A DNA stretch of 64,000 bases from Taiwanofungus camphoratus (GCA_003999685.1 CP021224.1:2666001-2730000); one strand, 5' to 3'. Positions 46,290 to 59,790 are shown, counted from the stretch's first letter. Notes: generated from the sequence alone by a model not told the origin. Numbers and translations are program-made.

Positions 46290-49200
46290 AGCTGTTCGGT
46301 GATTGAAGAAGATCGTGGTGTTCAGCGCGGGCTGCAAGAGGCGTATCGAGCTGTCGCTGGGAATCAAGGGGAGGAACAGGAAGAGGAGGAGGAGGATGTT
46401 CGCTGTGGTTGCTGCAAGTGATCAGTGGTGTGGCGTTAGGACCACAGAGTGATCTTGTGGATGTATATATATGTATACGCAGGGACGTACGAATCGAGCA
46501 TTCTCAAGGCTGTCCCAAGGGGAGCTGTGCGGGAAGACGATGGTTGATGTGAACTCAAGATCAGGAAGTCCCCTACGGAATGGGCGCTCGGCAGGCTCCA
46601 GCTCTGGAAGTATCAGAACGAATCCGAAAGGGTGGAAGACTGAGACGAGGCTGCGAAAGCTATTTCCCTCGACGCTCAGCCACTGGGAAGCCTGCGTTCG
46701 AGCAGCACATCCACCTCTGCGGTTCCCATATCAAGAGCACCATCAGCCAGCCTGTCTGCGGCGCCCCCATCATCTGTTTTCACTGATTCAGGCGCCGCCA
46801 TTTCTCCTCATCTCCGCGCGATTCCCACATATCACTTCGGCCCAACCTCGGCCATCATGGCATCCCAGTCCTCTACGTTCATCATATGTCCGTCCTCTCA
46901 ATCTCCCCCGCTGTCCCTGCCATCGCTCTTCCGCTGCTTGCTCGTCCTCGCTTCTCATCATTCAAACGGATCTTCCAGGCGGAGTGCAGAGCTTCTGGGC
47001 GGTACATCCTCGGCTTCTCCCAGTCTGCCATCAGCCGCCGACCACCTCGCTATACCCACGGTCATTTGTGGCCAAGAAGCTCCATCCTCGTGAACCAGAC
47101 CGGTCACACCTTATCACAGCGACCCTGAAGACCTGATGTAGCCGGTACCTTATGATTGCGAGATTGCGTCCATGGCTCGATCTCAGATTTTGCCTCTCTT
47201 TCTTGACATCAGGTTTTTATTTTTTTCCCTGAGCCGCCCAGCACCAGCTATCTCGGGCAATTGCATCTCGTAGCGCGCAGTGAGACATGCCTACCGACAT
47301 CTCCTGGGTGATCCGTCGACTGAGGTGCACTTGCTGCAGTGACACTCAGAAGGGAAGACCTTGAAAGTTCATCAGGATCTCCATACTGGGGCGACTGATA
47401 ATCGAGACCCGCCTCGTCAACGTCTGCTCAACCCGTTTTGTTGCTGATCGATGCCTATGCACGCTGGTCACACGTCCAACGCCTTCAGCGGGCTATTGTC
47501 CACGTAGTCACGCCAACCGTGGGTTTGGCAGAGCTCGGCCTTCCGCACACGTTATCCATAAATATTCATGATTCCGTCCGCATGACTGTGTGTCACCGTA
47601 CACGAATCTTCCTCTTCAAATCGAGGCTACATATGTCCGTTCGCATGTGGCAGGTTGCCCTTTCAGCCCCAAACCGACTGGGAACAAGCCTTCTTTCCTT
47701 ATCACTGTGATGTCTTCTAGAATCGAAGAGCGTCTGTCATGGGCGCGTGGGCAGAAACGGGTCCGTCATTCCTCACCTTCTCAGATGGCTGAGAACAAAT
47801 TTCATTCCATACCGCCTTCCTAACCAGTTCTTCTGTTGTATCACCGTTGCCACTCTGTGCTCAACAGATGAAACGCTTCTATGGCTGCTCGAAATCATGT
47901 TGCTCTGTTCTTCGATGCCTATCGCGTAATGCTATATCCAAATTAATACCACACAGGTGTCCTGAGACAGTGCGCAAGTGCCGATGATTTTTTTGTGATA
48001 CTCTGGCTGATGCTGTGTCGTACATGTAGCTGTTCGTGCCCGGTACGTTGGTCCAGTGTCGTATTCTCCCGTAATATAGCGATGCCGACTTCATGATCGA
48101 GCCATGTCGACAATGCACGCCTCGAAAGCGCCAGAAGTGCATGAGGTCAACGACCATGCTGTGAACAAGCGCGCGCCCGTCATTTCATCAAGTTGGCCCA
48201 GCTACAGATGCGCGATCATGAGCAGATGAACACCGTCTGCTATCGCGGCTGCGCATCACTTACGGTTGGAGGTCGTGTGCAATATGGGTTTCCCTGGCTT
48301 ACGTTGTGGAGAGTACAAGGCACGTTGCCACGATTTAGGATTTTGCGACGGTGGCAACGGTTTATTCTTGAAATTCCACAATGACATATCTAGTGGCTTT
48401 GGAGTGAGTCTCCCGCGACAGAGTGCTCTACATGGACTAACCGACCTGCGTTATACCGCTCCCTTATCCATGAATAATTCCATCGAGCGAGTCGCTCGCA
48501 TCAACTGATGTTCAATCTCGACTGACTTGTCAATGTTCGATGTGATAACCCCACAGATCATCCTTGCCTTTCGGACCGTTGCTTTGCCAACTATCGACTT
48601 ACCTCAAAATCCCGCGGAGAACATTGAGGGTGCCCCCTTAGCGTGCAGTTCCTTGTCGTCTTTCTATCGACTCATGTGAGATGCCCGTTCAAATATCACT
48701 GTGGCTGTGACGTACCTTTTGTATTTGATCTCTAGGTTCAAACAGGCATCACCGTCATCCAACATCTTCGTTCATTGTTGACAAACGAATCACCAAAATG
48801 CTCCGTGTAGGCTTGGAGAGCCAAGGCCCGTCGAGTCTTGGCACACCCGCTGGACATCTGAAACGCTTCTGATGATGCTGTATCTGTTGATGCCTATTGC
48901 ACTTACGACATGCTAGCTGTGCTCAGATGGACTGTTGCTCAATGGTTTCGAGCCGCAATGCTCAATGTGAGCTCGGATTCCCTCGGGCCTCCTGTGTGCT
49001 AATTCCATGTATGCATAAAGCACGTCGCTAGGTCGTTGCTGTGTTGAATCTGGTAACCTACATGAATACTTTGAAGTCTCGCTTCTGTTTCAACTAGCCC
49101 AGTAAAATTCGTTGTGGTTGTTCGAACCCAGATTCGGTCCAAGTCAATGCGCAGGATTGGCTCTCCAGACATGTGGTTATCGACGAACACAAAATTCAAG

Positions 49201-50171
49201 CCCAACTCTCCGTAGAAATTCTTATCTTCGTTTTCATCGAGCTGGGATCCAATTTCTTCGCTCGTGTTCTGCCGAGGCCGGGAAAAACCTAACTTGCTGA
49301 ATATCGATACACAAGCCCATCCGTATATACTTCCGGCATTGCTATCGATGCCGTCCCTCAATTCCGGTGCAACTTTGGTGTACTACAAGTTTCTGTGTTT
49401 GGTATGCCTCCAAGAGTGAACGCGCATCATTGTTTCTGTGCACCCAGCCTACAGTGAGCAATCCATATCTTAATTTCCGCATTGGTCGATACACTCACAT
49501 CTATCACTGTTCTCATGCATTGGAACACGCGTTTGTTTCTGGATTTCTCCCTGTGCACAGCTTCTTCAGGTCGAAGACGGATGGTAACATTTTCAGGCGC
49601 CTCCAGCCCGCCAACTCGGTGTTCTTTCTTATCACATTTGTCAGCATTAGTAGCGCATGATAGGCTTCAATCAAAACGCCCTCACGTCAATGCATGACAA
49701 TGAGCTTCGCGGGGTCATGGGAAAGTTGGGTCTGTAATATCGATAGCCTGGGACATCGATTCATTCATCGGTCTTTGGGAACAACGTTTGATTCCGTTAT
49801 GGGCCTTCGATGCGGTCCATACTTCGCTTCCGCGGTCTGCATTCAATGCGGTCACGCATGTGATGCAGGCTACGGGCACAACGTACGCACGGCTAATAGC
49901 ATCCCACATATTACACACCCGATATAGCTGCGTGTAAATGATGAAAATTTATCATTCTCCGCTGACAACAGATGAAGACAAGTAATCGTATGAAAACGGG
50001 TACCAGTATTCATGATATTAGGATTCTCGAACAGCGTTACAATCCCACTCTGCTGTGCAGTCGTACCAGTGTAGTCTGAGCATTGTAGTGTATAGACGCG
50101 CATAGCCGCGGCGAGGATGGGCGCTTACACATGTACTCGATCACGCGAACGGTCGCGATGGCGCGCAGTCG
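46290..50171. other. Region without recognisable gene
   Basis: The plus frame 46471-47136 is Pro/Ser/His-rich, overlaps the likely promoter of the GATA gene and shows no domain. The minus frame 48999-49361 has a protein-like stretch (LGLNFVFVDNHMSGEPILR) that may be an exon of an unknown gene, but no partner exons were found. Nothing else is convincing. Confidence 0.35.
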
Positions 50172-51338
50172 ATGCCTGAAAGTAATCCCCACACACCAAA
50201 ACGTTCAGCATCTCGTACTACTGTGCGCTCCCCATATTTCGCGCGGTCGTCAAAGGCAGGACAGCTTGTGGATAATAGAAGGAAATTACCGAATGGATAT
50301 GTCCAGTATGGCTCCGACCCTCGATCGGAAACCGTGACGTCCTGCTATTTCTCGCCGACTAGCACCGCCCGGGATGCTCTTTCTCAAAGTCATAAGAGGC
50401 CGGCCTCAAATTGCTGCGTGGACCTGCTAGAGCATGAAGATGATGTACTAGAGCTATATGAGACGACGGACGAGGGTCACCGTTCCCTCCTGCAAAATAT
50501 AGGATTCAGAAATTTTTATGCCGCTTTCATGCATTCATATGAACAGTTGTATCTCGCAAAACCGATTCTCATACAAGGTGAGCGTTTCTCAGACTCTCCG
50601 AATCTCCTTGTCGTCAATGATTCGAAACAATGGCTTTAATCTGCCAGAACATGTGGCCTATGACCCGTGGAAGGTTCTTGTCGCGGTCATGCTTCTGAAT
50701 AAAACTGCAGGAAGGCATGCTGTCCCAACTTTCTTTGACATCATCGCTAGATGGCCTACTGCGGAGGCTTTGTCCAAAGGTTTGACCTTTATGTTCAATC
50801 CGAGTCTATCTCCTGATTCGCGCTTGCAAATTTCGTCAGCTTCCCCGGACGTTTTGGAGGAACTCATCAGGCATCTAGGGCTCGGAAAATCTCGCACACA
50901 GCGATTGATAAGTCTTTCCCAGACATACACGCACGATCCGCCAGTGCCTGATATATTACGTCCCTCGAGATGTTATTCGAACGTACGAATGCAGTGCGGC
51001 GAGGACGGTCTGTCAACCATAGTAAGACAACGATATCCATCTACTGCAGTATCCCATTTACCAGGGAGCGGGCCCTATGCTCTCGATTCCTACCGTATAT
51101 TTTGTGCGGGTGCGGATGAATGGAAGTCGGTCATGCCCCAAGATAAGGAGTTGATCAAATATCTGGTATGTCACTTTGCCAATATGGACTTGTATAAACA
51201 TCATGAACATCCTGTTTGTCTGTCTAGAAGTGGAGGTGGGCGGTTGATGAACTACGACAATGGGATCCCCTCCGCGGATGTATGCAGCCCGTCGATATAG
51301 ATTACCTTCAGCAACTCAACACTGAACTTTGCCGATGA
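50172..51338 (+). CDS. MBD4-like HhH-GPD DNA glycosylase
   Basis: Four exons: 50172-50577, 50648-50779, 50840-51165 and 51228-51338. Introns are 70, 60 and 62 bp, GT-AG and in phase, giving 324 aa. Residues 1-130 are low in recognisable motifs. The glycosylase core starts at about 136: EHVAYDPWKVLVAVMLLNKT, FFDIIARWPTAEAL, LIRHLGLGKSRTQRL, the loop PGSGPYALDSYRIFC whose Asp (codon 51085-51087) corresponds to the catalytic Asp of MBD4, then DEWKSVMPQDKELIKYL and, only after splicing the last intron, KWRWAVDE. MBD4-family enzymes remove T or U opposite G at deaminated CpG sites and start base-excision repair in the nucleus. There is no methyl-CpG-binding domain, as in other fungal and plant relatives. 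The core has a roughly 20-residue loop insertion before the catalytic block. Confidence 0.88.
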
Positions 51339-51920
51339 GATAATATGGACGTGTTCTAATCCATGAAATTATGAAGTCGCCGTCATGCAGGTTATGCCAT
51401 TTCTATGATGTACGTTCCTAAAGTACGTGTTTAGTAAAATGTCTCTGCATCTATGGCGCCATATATATTCCTCTGGTCGTTCTTTCTAAAAGCTCAAGAT
51501 GTCATTTTATGCAGTACTATCGTGATGGTAGCGATGAAGAAAGCTGCATCATCATCTCGTTGAGTACGCGGCTTACCATGTCATCTTCATGTGTCAACTT
51601 TATTGGTCTGCTGCGGTTGCCCCTGAGCTAACGAGACAATTAATTCACGACGAACTCTGCAGTATCCCGGACCCTGAAACTTACCGGTGGGTTCTGATGC
51701 GCAACTAATGCAACACGTCCAGTTCAGGAATTATTTGGTTGTATTTGTCCTTGTGGGTGTGGACAATGGAGATGTTCAACGCCCATTTCCACAGTAGTTT
51801 GGCCCACTATCACCGTATCTTATTGCCTTATGTGCTATTACTAGCCCGCAGTGTATAAAGCGGATCTTTATTGGCTGTAAATCTTGATTAATCTTTGCAC
51901 TGTTGGATCTACGAATATAT
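51339..51920. other. Intergenic
   Basis: 3' flank of the glycosylase gene and promoter of the next gene; no feature seen. Confidence 0.4.
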
Positions 51921-54389
51921 ATGGGTGTCAAAACGCACGAGGACCTTTTAAGTGAGCTTGAAGAGAAGGAGCGACAAGTACGTGGTCCTTGAGCGACGTT
52001 TGAAGCCCAGGATTGAAACAAACACAGATTCAGAGACTCAAGTCCCAGATTCAAATGCATGTTGCTCGTACGTCACATACGCAGGTTCGCCTGTTATCGC
52101 AACTCGATGCCATGGACGCGCTCCGTGCCACGCATGAACGCGAGCTCGTAGCCGAAATACGTGCAAATGAACGACTGAGCAGCAAGCTGAGGCGTTACTA
52201 CGATTATATCAAAGAGGCTCGAGTTCAATGGGATGACATGCGAGAGACTGTGGCGCTCGTACTCGAAAAAGGTGGGTCGGGCTTGCTACGCGAGGTAGAG
52301 GGGTATTGTTCGCCATTCACTTTTACTCGATACTCATATCAGTGTCCCACCATTCTGTGTAGCTGAACTTGCAAATGACTATTCTCTATGGCCTCACAGT
52401 CAAATTTGTCTGACTAGCCCTCTTGGTCTGTCAATTTGAACCATCCTCACCTCCAGCGACGTCTGAGCTCCGCCTTTGTCGATGATGTCTTATTCACAGA
52501 GCCATTGTCTACATATTCACTTGCCCATCAAGCGAGCCTGAATAACAATGATTTATTACGAACGTACGCGCAAGCGGTCATTATATCATTGAGGACAGAG
52601 CTAGAATCAGAACGTCAAGCGCACGAGCAAACTCGAGAGCGGGCTGAATTCGATATCCTCTCCCTGAACGCGCGTCTCGCTAACAGAGAAGCCGAGCTAG
52701 AAGCACACATCGCTTACTTGGGCCATAAGGATCCTCAAGTCCAGGCGGGAAGTACATCTTCACACGCAGCGGGCAGTGGTCATCCAGAGACGGACAAGCT
52801 ACCAGCGGCTTTTCGGCGTTCCGTTTCAGCCCCGATTTCACAGCGAGACGCAATCAATATTCTTGAGATTTCTGCGGCCAGAAACAGGTCGCTAGAAGCG
52901 GAGGTCAGGGGTCTTATTGGGCGCGTGAGTGAGATTACTGCCTTTGGTCCTGCTTTTTTCTTAATTTTTCTTTGATTCGGATCGTCAACTTGGTTATGAT
53001 GTTTCATACGGGACGATAACAGCTGGAGCATGCACGATCCGCAGCAAATGTGCCTCAGTTCCCTGATATCCATGTTTCAGAACAAAACGCCCTCTCCAAG
53101 GCTGATGAACAGCATGGGCTTTCTGGCCGCCGCCCTAATCAGTGTTTGGGGACAGACGCTTCAGTACCAGACCCACCTAAGCCTGAGCCATCCGAGGATG
53201 TTTCGGCCCCTGACGCTGCGCCTCCTGCTGTTGAACTCGAGGAGATAAATGCAATCGATTTACACAAGCCGGAGCCACCCCCTCGTATACTACACCCCCT
53301 GCCTCCCTTACTGGATACACGTGGCGTTCCTGTTAGCTCGACTTCTAGACACTTCTCGAGTTCGCCTCTTTTCGATTCGAACGAATCGCACACGTTGCCA
53401 CCACTGCAATCATGCAGTGATGAAATAGACCTTCTAGCTCATGAGATAGACAATTTCAAGACCGAGCGGGAAGCCCTCAGAATTATGCTGGCGAGGGAAC
53501 GTCGAGTTGATCAGGTTTGCACCACGTTCAATATTTTTAGGGCTATGGTAATCTCAATAGATTATGTTCTGGCAGGACCGAAGCATCTGTCACGCAGAGA
53601 AGTCTGCGAGTGGCGGTGAGAATGCGACTCACAGTCGGGAATGTCTCCAGTTAGTATTTCGTTCTCAAAGCTGAAAGCGGATATTTGAAATGTCAAAACA
53701 GACTTACGACTATGATAAATGATTTGCGCTGCGAATTAAATATGGTCCAGGAGGGAAGGGAATTTCAAGAAGAGAAACTCCGGTCCGAGATCGCTGGCTT
53801 GCGACAATTATTGTCCACGCTGTCCATTGACCGTTCTCCTAACATCCCAATGGACACGACCACTCAGTCTTCAACTTACTCGGCCGTCCAAAATGCGTTG
53901 CACGCCGTTGAACCCACACCAGAGGATACCAGAATCCTGGTTACTCCAACGGACATTCTGAGCGACGACGGCGAAGAAAGGTCAATGGAACTCGCGACGC
54001 CCCTCCAGCCGACAATCCTTTCCGTACGTGAAGATAGCCAGCAGGCTCAAAGCAGTCGGTCGTCAGAATCACCGTTAATTTCTCTGCCAAATTCTCGCAG
54101 CCCTACTTCTGATTTTCCCACGTTGATGCTGCCTCTCTCATCGTCATCGTCGTCGCCGCCGCTGCTGGATTCCCCATCTTGCCGACTACAAGCTCCTAAC
54201 TCGGACATACCGGTCGACGCAGGTGCAATCCAACGGATGGAGGTAATTGAACGCGAACTACTACTTGCACGGCAAGAGTTGCAGCAAAGAGACTCGGAAC
54301 TTTTCGAGCTCCGTCAAATTGTCGAGCATCTTAGGATCTTGATTTACTCGAGCGACGCCGGTGACGGAGGTAATAATGACGGCGGTTAA
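51921..54389 (+). CDS. Coiled-coil protein of unknown function
   Basis: Best model: exons 51921-51977, 52028-52294, 52418-52924, 53023-53514 and 53655-54389, all GT-AG and in phase, giving about 685 aa. It starts MGVKTHEDLL. Heptad-rich segments that should form coiled coils occur in exon 2 (KEARVQWDDMRETVALVLEK), in exon 3 (ELESERQAHEQTRERAEF and AARNRSLEAEVRGL), at the exon 4 end, at the exon 5 start and near the C-terminus (ERELLLARQELQQRD). Pro/Ser-rich disordered stretches separate them. No catalytic domain or membrane segment is visible. The second and fourth introns (123 and 140 bp) are longer than usual here, and the start of exon 3 could instead be 52457. It may be a scaffold or cytoskeletal protein, but I do not recognise a family. 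Confidence 0.7.
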
Positions 54390-54895
54390 GCTCAAGGTTG
54401 AAGCTAGAACAGATGCATTAGGTTGCGGTGGTTACGTTTCTTACGTTTCGGAGAGCCGTACGTTCTTCGATCTGATTTGATTTGTGATGAGTATGCATGA
54501 ATAGGGGATCGGGAATTGGTCCAGAATGCTCACCTACGCAGGCAAGCGCTATTGAAAGGACGTGATGTAGATGCAGTGGTACGATTGGATTACGCTGGGT
54601 GTGATGAAGCAGCGAAAAAAGGATATTCCGGACATATGAGGACAACAACTGTAGGATCAGATACTTGAACCCATAAGTTGGTGTAGACATCCGCCTTGAT
54701 GTTCTCAATACATGCATGGCATCATGTGCATTCCCTTTGTTTATCCGCAGCGGCATTCGTCGTCCGACGGACATCTTGTGAGACTCATCATAACGCGATC
54801 AATAGGATATCAGAGCTATAGAACTCAAATATCCCGAATAAGTAGGACCCATGCTTCCTGATATGATAAGTCTTCCCTTGAGCTGCGCAAAGATA
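54390..54895. other. Convergent intergenic region
   Basis: Lies between two convergent genes; presumably both 3' UTRs. No feature recognised. Confidence 0.4.
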
Positions 54896-55838
54896 TCATA
54901 CTTTCTGATTCTGGACCTCTTTTCCCTTCGACATTTTCTGTGCCTGACTACTTTCCTTCCTCTTCTGTTTGCTCGAACCACTCCGCGAGTCTCCCGGTGC
55001 ATCAGACCTGGGAAGAGGGACATAGGTGACGGTGCTATTCCGTAGATTAGCCCAAGGCCTTCGCGGATCTAAATCGCGGTCGAAAAAAACGACTGATGGT
55101 GGAGGAGGGGGTACCCTCTCCTGTTCTTCAGCCTCCTCCTTTGGGTCATTATCGCGCGACGCCGCACGGGGGATCGCTGGCGGAGCGTAGGATGAGACGG
55201 CAACTTTCTTCGTCTTCGCATTCAGTGAAAGAACTTTGTGGGTCTGGTTCGCAGGGTGCGCGGAGAGTGGGTCCGGTACAGGGTTGCCGGATGCGGCTGC
55301 AGAGAGCGAGGGAAAAGCACCAGCGGCCGCACGGGCCTCCTCTATGGCGCGCTCTCGTTCTTCCTCTTCTTTTGCAAGGGTGTCCGCGATCTGAGTCTCT
55401 ATGGTCGCAACGAGAGCATCGTGTGCAGAAGGTGTCAGGAGAGGAGCGGCGCAATGCGGACAGGCGTAATACGGGAGGTGAAGTTCGCAAAGGATCAAAC
55501 CGCAATTCCTGCATATAGGCGTGTATGACGATAATTTGTGCACTCTGGCTGCATAGTACCAACCATTGATGTTCGACGATCGGCAAACGCTGAGCCCTAT
55601 GCAGGCAATCTACTAAAATCGCAAACGTACCTTGGCAGAAACAGCCACCCTTGGGATCTCTTTCTGTTCCATTCGAATTCCGAAGGTTGTTTCGGAGATC
55701 TTCCAGCCTGCGCACTTTCTTACTCCTGGGCGGATCTTTCTGCTTCGCCTTACCTTTGGACGAGCTGGTATTCGCTTTCGGCGGTGGAATTCGATCAGAT
55801 GGTAACGATGACCCTTTTGTCCAAGCTGTAGAATACAT
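54896..55838 (-). CDS. ASC-1/TRIP4 zinc-finger protein (Rqt4-like)
   Basis: Two exons on the minus strand: 55838-55631 and 55542-54896 (88-bp GT-AG intron), 284 aa as modelled. The intron splits the C2HC5 zinc finger: GGCFCQ before it, VHKLSSYTPICRNCGLIL and CELHLPYYACPHC after it. A basic linker (KKVRRLEDLRNNLR) precedes the finger. A Glu/Ala/Arg-rich helix (AKEEEERERAIEEAR) and a VLSLNAKTKKV block follow, as in fungal members. Homologues (human TRIP4, yeast Rqt4) belong to the ribosome-quality-control trigger complex, which splits collided ribosomes, and in mammals also act as a transcription coactivator. The family usually has more N-terminal sequence, so further 5' exons between 55840 and 56100 are likely. 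Confidence 0.82.
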
Positions 55839-58183
55839 TGTGAAATGGTCTTGATGAGCGACAGAGCGAAGATAACCCGACTAATTTGTCGATGAATAGT
55901 TGAGGGAGTAGATATCACGACGAAAGTGAAATCTGGTGGCAACCCGGAAGGATCTCGATCCACATTTCCAGATTGATCGCGGACTTGCTAACATTTGTCG
56001 GAAAGTAAAGCATACTTGCTGGGTGCATCGTGCGGGTCAGAAAAGCTCAGTAAACGATATCCATGCTACCAAATTGCGCTCGGTGTATGAGTGTGGCCCA
56101 GTTATATCTTGCGCCCACTGCTAGCCAACATCGGAATCTGAGGGTGCGTGGCAGTCATCCAACACGGCAACTTACTCGCACAAGTGCGTAGAGACCAAGA
56201 TTCTCTGCATGCAAATATCGTTAGCGGGCGCAGGTACATTCAGAATCCATCAGACCACTGAGTTATTTCTCAACGACCCAGTGTCCATGCCGATCCAGCC
56301 AAAGTATGTCCCCGTGAGTACATGATGATGCATTTTGAACTATTCCCCGTATGATTATTCGCTCCACGGCAGCGAAGTCGTGTTTTTGAGCATAACAGTA
56401 GGTCATGCCAGCGAGCATGCTAGTTTGCGAAGATGTGCGACAAACTCTATAGCAAAATATCCATGGTGCAAGCGTGTGACGACGTTCCAACCAACCTTGT
56501 CCTCGGGCGCTCGGTATAGTTTACTACGAATGCTCCTCAATCGACACCAACACCGAGCAGATCTCAGCATATCGAAGGTCATAGGGTCCATGAGTGTCAT
56601 GATAACCCTACCATCAACCTCATCATAACAATGAGACTTGGTCCATGCGCAGAGACTGCATTGAGTGTGATCAGTCGATTTCAAAGGTACGGCTACTCTG
56701 GATTCTGCTCGTGTTTCGATTGTCCTGCTATAACACCTGCTATATAAAAGTAGACTGGATGTGTCATCATTCATAACAACTGCTGCAGTGTTTCTCGTGT
56801 AAAGGAACACGACGAGCGCATGTAGCTTCCCGCAGTATGCTTTCCCAGAGGTTTGGTGACATACGGAGATCCATCCTCGGCGCGGAACAAGGGACATTGC
56901 TCCTCATTATCGGAGGCATACACAACAATGTGACACGTCAGCAATTGGGGAGTTCTGTTCAACGATCAGGTCAGGGAAAAGTGGTCTGATCATTGCTGAC
57001 AGTGAACTGACCTACATTTTACCCCAGGGCATGCAGCCGGTCAAGACTAGCCGTTGTGAGCAAAGCCGCAGCTTGGACGAAAAGCCCGCTTGAGACATGT
57101 GTGACTGGATGTTGCGGGCCATGGCTGGGAAACTCGAACGCGCGCTCAAAGACATGGTCATAGTTTAAATGGGCGCTGTTTGATCGGACGCGGACGTGAT
57201 GCACATGGGTCTATTAGAGCTCTTGAGGAACTGGTATAGCAGCATGGGCAAAACCTTCCTAGTCGCGGCAGAAGAACTGTATTGCGTGCCACGCCAGGGG
57301 CAACTGTCGTTGTTATCCTTCAAGTCAGGCAGTACCTGCCGCCAATTGTTCGTCCAAGTGCCAGGAACTTGGGTGGACGCTGATGACAACACGATGACAG
57401 ACAGGCACACAAACAGTCCGATCTATCAAACATGTCCAATGAAAAACAATGCGGTTCCGGCATCGCCAACAAGAACAGACGTCACATTCGCGGGACATGG
57501 CCACTCATCGCAGCCCATCTCGTTTCACAGGCACTTGATTTGCGTTGTCTGTTTGCCTGTTTGCATTCAAGCTTGTGAGCCTTTGCAGATGGCGGGCCAA
57601 ACAGACATATAGGAATTGTATGCACTCAGCAACTGAAGCCCTTTGTCTGTGTGCTTGCAGCTACCCAAGGTGAAATCATATGCCATTGGTTAATGGATGG
57701 AATAGGCACCACAATGGAAAAGATACATGACTCTTATTGTGAAGGATATGTGGTTTCTGGGCTATGTGTAAAAAACATATAATGACTGCCAACTACATCA
57801 GGAGAATCCCACTTTTGTTTAACAATGCTTGCTCAATGCTTTTGTAGCTCAGTTCCACTATTGAATGAAATAAGGCAATTAGACTATTGTTTTTATGAAA
57901 TTTTTTTACTCAAATGATTTATGATTTTCAGCAAGTATAGATAATTGTCTGATTTTCTTATAGTGACTTGTTGTCTTTCACACTTGTGACAAGACAATAT
58001 AAACAAAAGGGGTGTTTTTCTGTCATGTCTCAGTGTCAATTTTACATGGATGGTGAGGGACAACATAAAATTTTGAGATCACTGTATCTTAAAAAATGGA
58101 ATATAATCTGCTAATGAAGAACGAACAACATGTTTCGGCAACAAATACAAGAAATATGTTGTGAAAAAGGAACAAAGGTATTG
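55839..58183. other. Region without recognised gene
   Basis: May contain upstream exons of the Rqt4-like gene at its left end. Several minus-strand open segments between 56263 and 57410 look protein-like (for example around 56500 and 57100) but cannot be joined into a recognised product. 57700-58180 is AT-rich with no coding potential. Confidence 0.35.
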
Positions 58184-58286
58184 GGGCCCAGCCGGGAATT
58201 GAACCCGGGGCCTCGCGCATCTGTGATTACCTAAGCAATCGAGTTGAATACCCGAAGCGCGAATCATACTACTAGACCACTGGGCC
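58184..58286 (-). tRNA. tRNA-Pro (CGG) with intron
   Basis: A full cloverleaf can be drawn on the minus strand. Acceptor GGCCCAG pairs with CTGGGCC; the D-arm is GGTCTAGTAGTATGATTC; the anticodon loop TTCGGG gives anticodon CGG; the T-arm is CCGGGTTCAATTCCCGG. A 31-nt intron (58220-58250) sits one base 3' of the anticodon, the standard position. 3' CCA is not encoded, as expected in a eukaryote. Confidence 0.93.
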
Positions 58287-58643
58287 AGTACTGATTTAGT
58301 CTAAGAAATATATATAACTCCAAAAACAAAACCAAGTCATTTGATACAAGGAAGCAGTTATACGCAATGCGATACTGGTGCTAAAAGCTTGGGCACCGGC
58401 CTAATACTCTCAATGTACCTGCTAGTGGATCCTCCTTCTGCAGCGGTTCTGACCAGAAGTCCTTAACAGCAACAGGTCGTCCGATCTCGTCTACAATAGA
58501 TATGTCGTGGTCCTCGAATCATCAGTTGAAAGCTACCATGATGACCTGTTATAGAGAGGCTACGGGATGATTGTACATTAAGTCCATCTTATTCACAGAC
58601 AAAAGATGGATAGCGTTGCAGAGTGAAAAGACATACAGGGATA
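58287..58643. other. Intergenic between tRNA-Pro and BTB gene
   Basis: No feature recognised. Confidence 0.4.
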
Positions 58644-59790
58644 CTAAGATCCCGCGGATGATGACACTTTGAGCCCGAACCATGCAGGCATCCGCTCCCA
58701 CACATCCTCCCTCGCTTTGGATACAGAATCGGCAAAATCGTCCTTGCACGAAGCGCACATCTGCAGTCCGCACTGTTTCACTCCGTCCGAAAAGTCGGTA
58801 CGAGAAAGCATGTCGATAGCCTGCATCAGCGTGAACAGAGGATCTGCGTCCCGCCCGCAAGCAATACCACCGACAGAGCGCAAAACGTTGAGCATGATAA
58901 AGTAAAACGATTCCCGACAGACCCTTCCATCCTCCTTCAGCTTGTTTGTGCAGTCGGAGGATATAGGGCGATTGGCAATTTCCTTGTCGATGAAAGTAGC
59001 CATATAGCGCTGCCCAGCTTCCCGCCCCAAAAGCGTGATGTATAAATCTTGTTGTGAAAGGCAGATCACCGCGTGTTCTTCAATCGATGCTTTGCAGGAA
59101 GCGGAAGGCAGAGATGCAGGTAGAGGTAACACCAGGGGAGGAGAGGTGGTTCCAGATACAATTTTCCGAGGTCCATAGCGAGACAGGTCATAGAAAGCAG
59201 AAGCAAGAATATCATCAAGCTTAAGTTCTTGTGCAAGCTCAATGGCAAGAATCGGATGTGGAAATGTCTCGCGAGGCGTATAGCGGCCAATGCTGTCCGT
59301 AGCTTGCTTTTCCCTCTCATCCCAACCGACGAGAGTAGTTGGCCAATCTGCTTTGAGCCGAACCAAGCAACGATCACGAAGATGTTCAATAAAGTATTTC
59401 GTTGAAAGACGCAAAACTGCTGCTATGGCAGGAAAATCGCTAGCAGATGACTTCTTGAAATAGCTGCGTCGAAGACTATCAAACATCATAACGATCATGT
59501 AGGAGAAGCAATACTCACAGCCCATCGTACAATGCACCTAAGAGATGTAAGAAGTCAGATGGAGAATCGTACAACTCTACCCAGAAGCATCCATCGATAC
59601 GTTCTTCGCCTGGTGGCTGCGGGATTGCAAAAAGATCTCGAAAAATGTCGGAATGCCTTTCAAGCTGGCCGCGGTGCACTTTGAACGCTGCATGTCCGAC
59701 CATAAGGATAATGTTGCCATCTGTAAACCAGAAATCAGAACGGGTGAGAGTTTGCAGCTTGGCGATGGCGGAGTGGGGTGATAGTGCCAT
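58644..59790 (-). CDS. BTB/POZ domain protein
   Basis: Two exons on the minus strand: 59790-59519 and 59463-58644; the intron is 55 bp, GT-AG, in phase, giving 363 aa. The N-terminal BTB/POZ fold is recognised by FWFTDGNIILMVGHAAFKVH (about residues 20-40), HSDIFRDLF and LYDSPSDFLHLLGALYDGL. The block FPAIAAVLRLSTKYFIEHLR follows, typical of the large agaricomycete BTB family. The C-terminal half is a helical region with paired cysteines (CGLQMCASC) that may bind metal. BTB domains mediate dimerisation and often recruit cullin-3 ubiquitin ligases; the specific partner is unknown. Confidence 0.88.

Noticed and set aside
50935-51040. A further intron in the MBD4-like gene
   Set aside because: GT and AG pairs around the loop insertion all shift the frame or create a stop. 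The simplest model keeps the insertion as coding.
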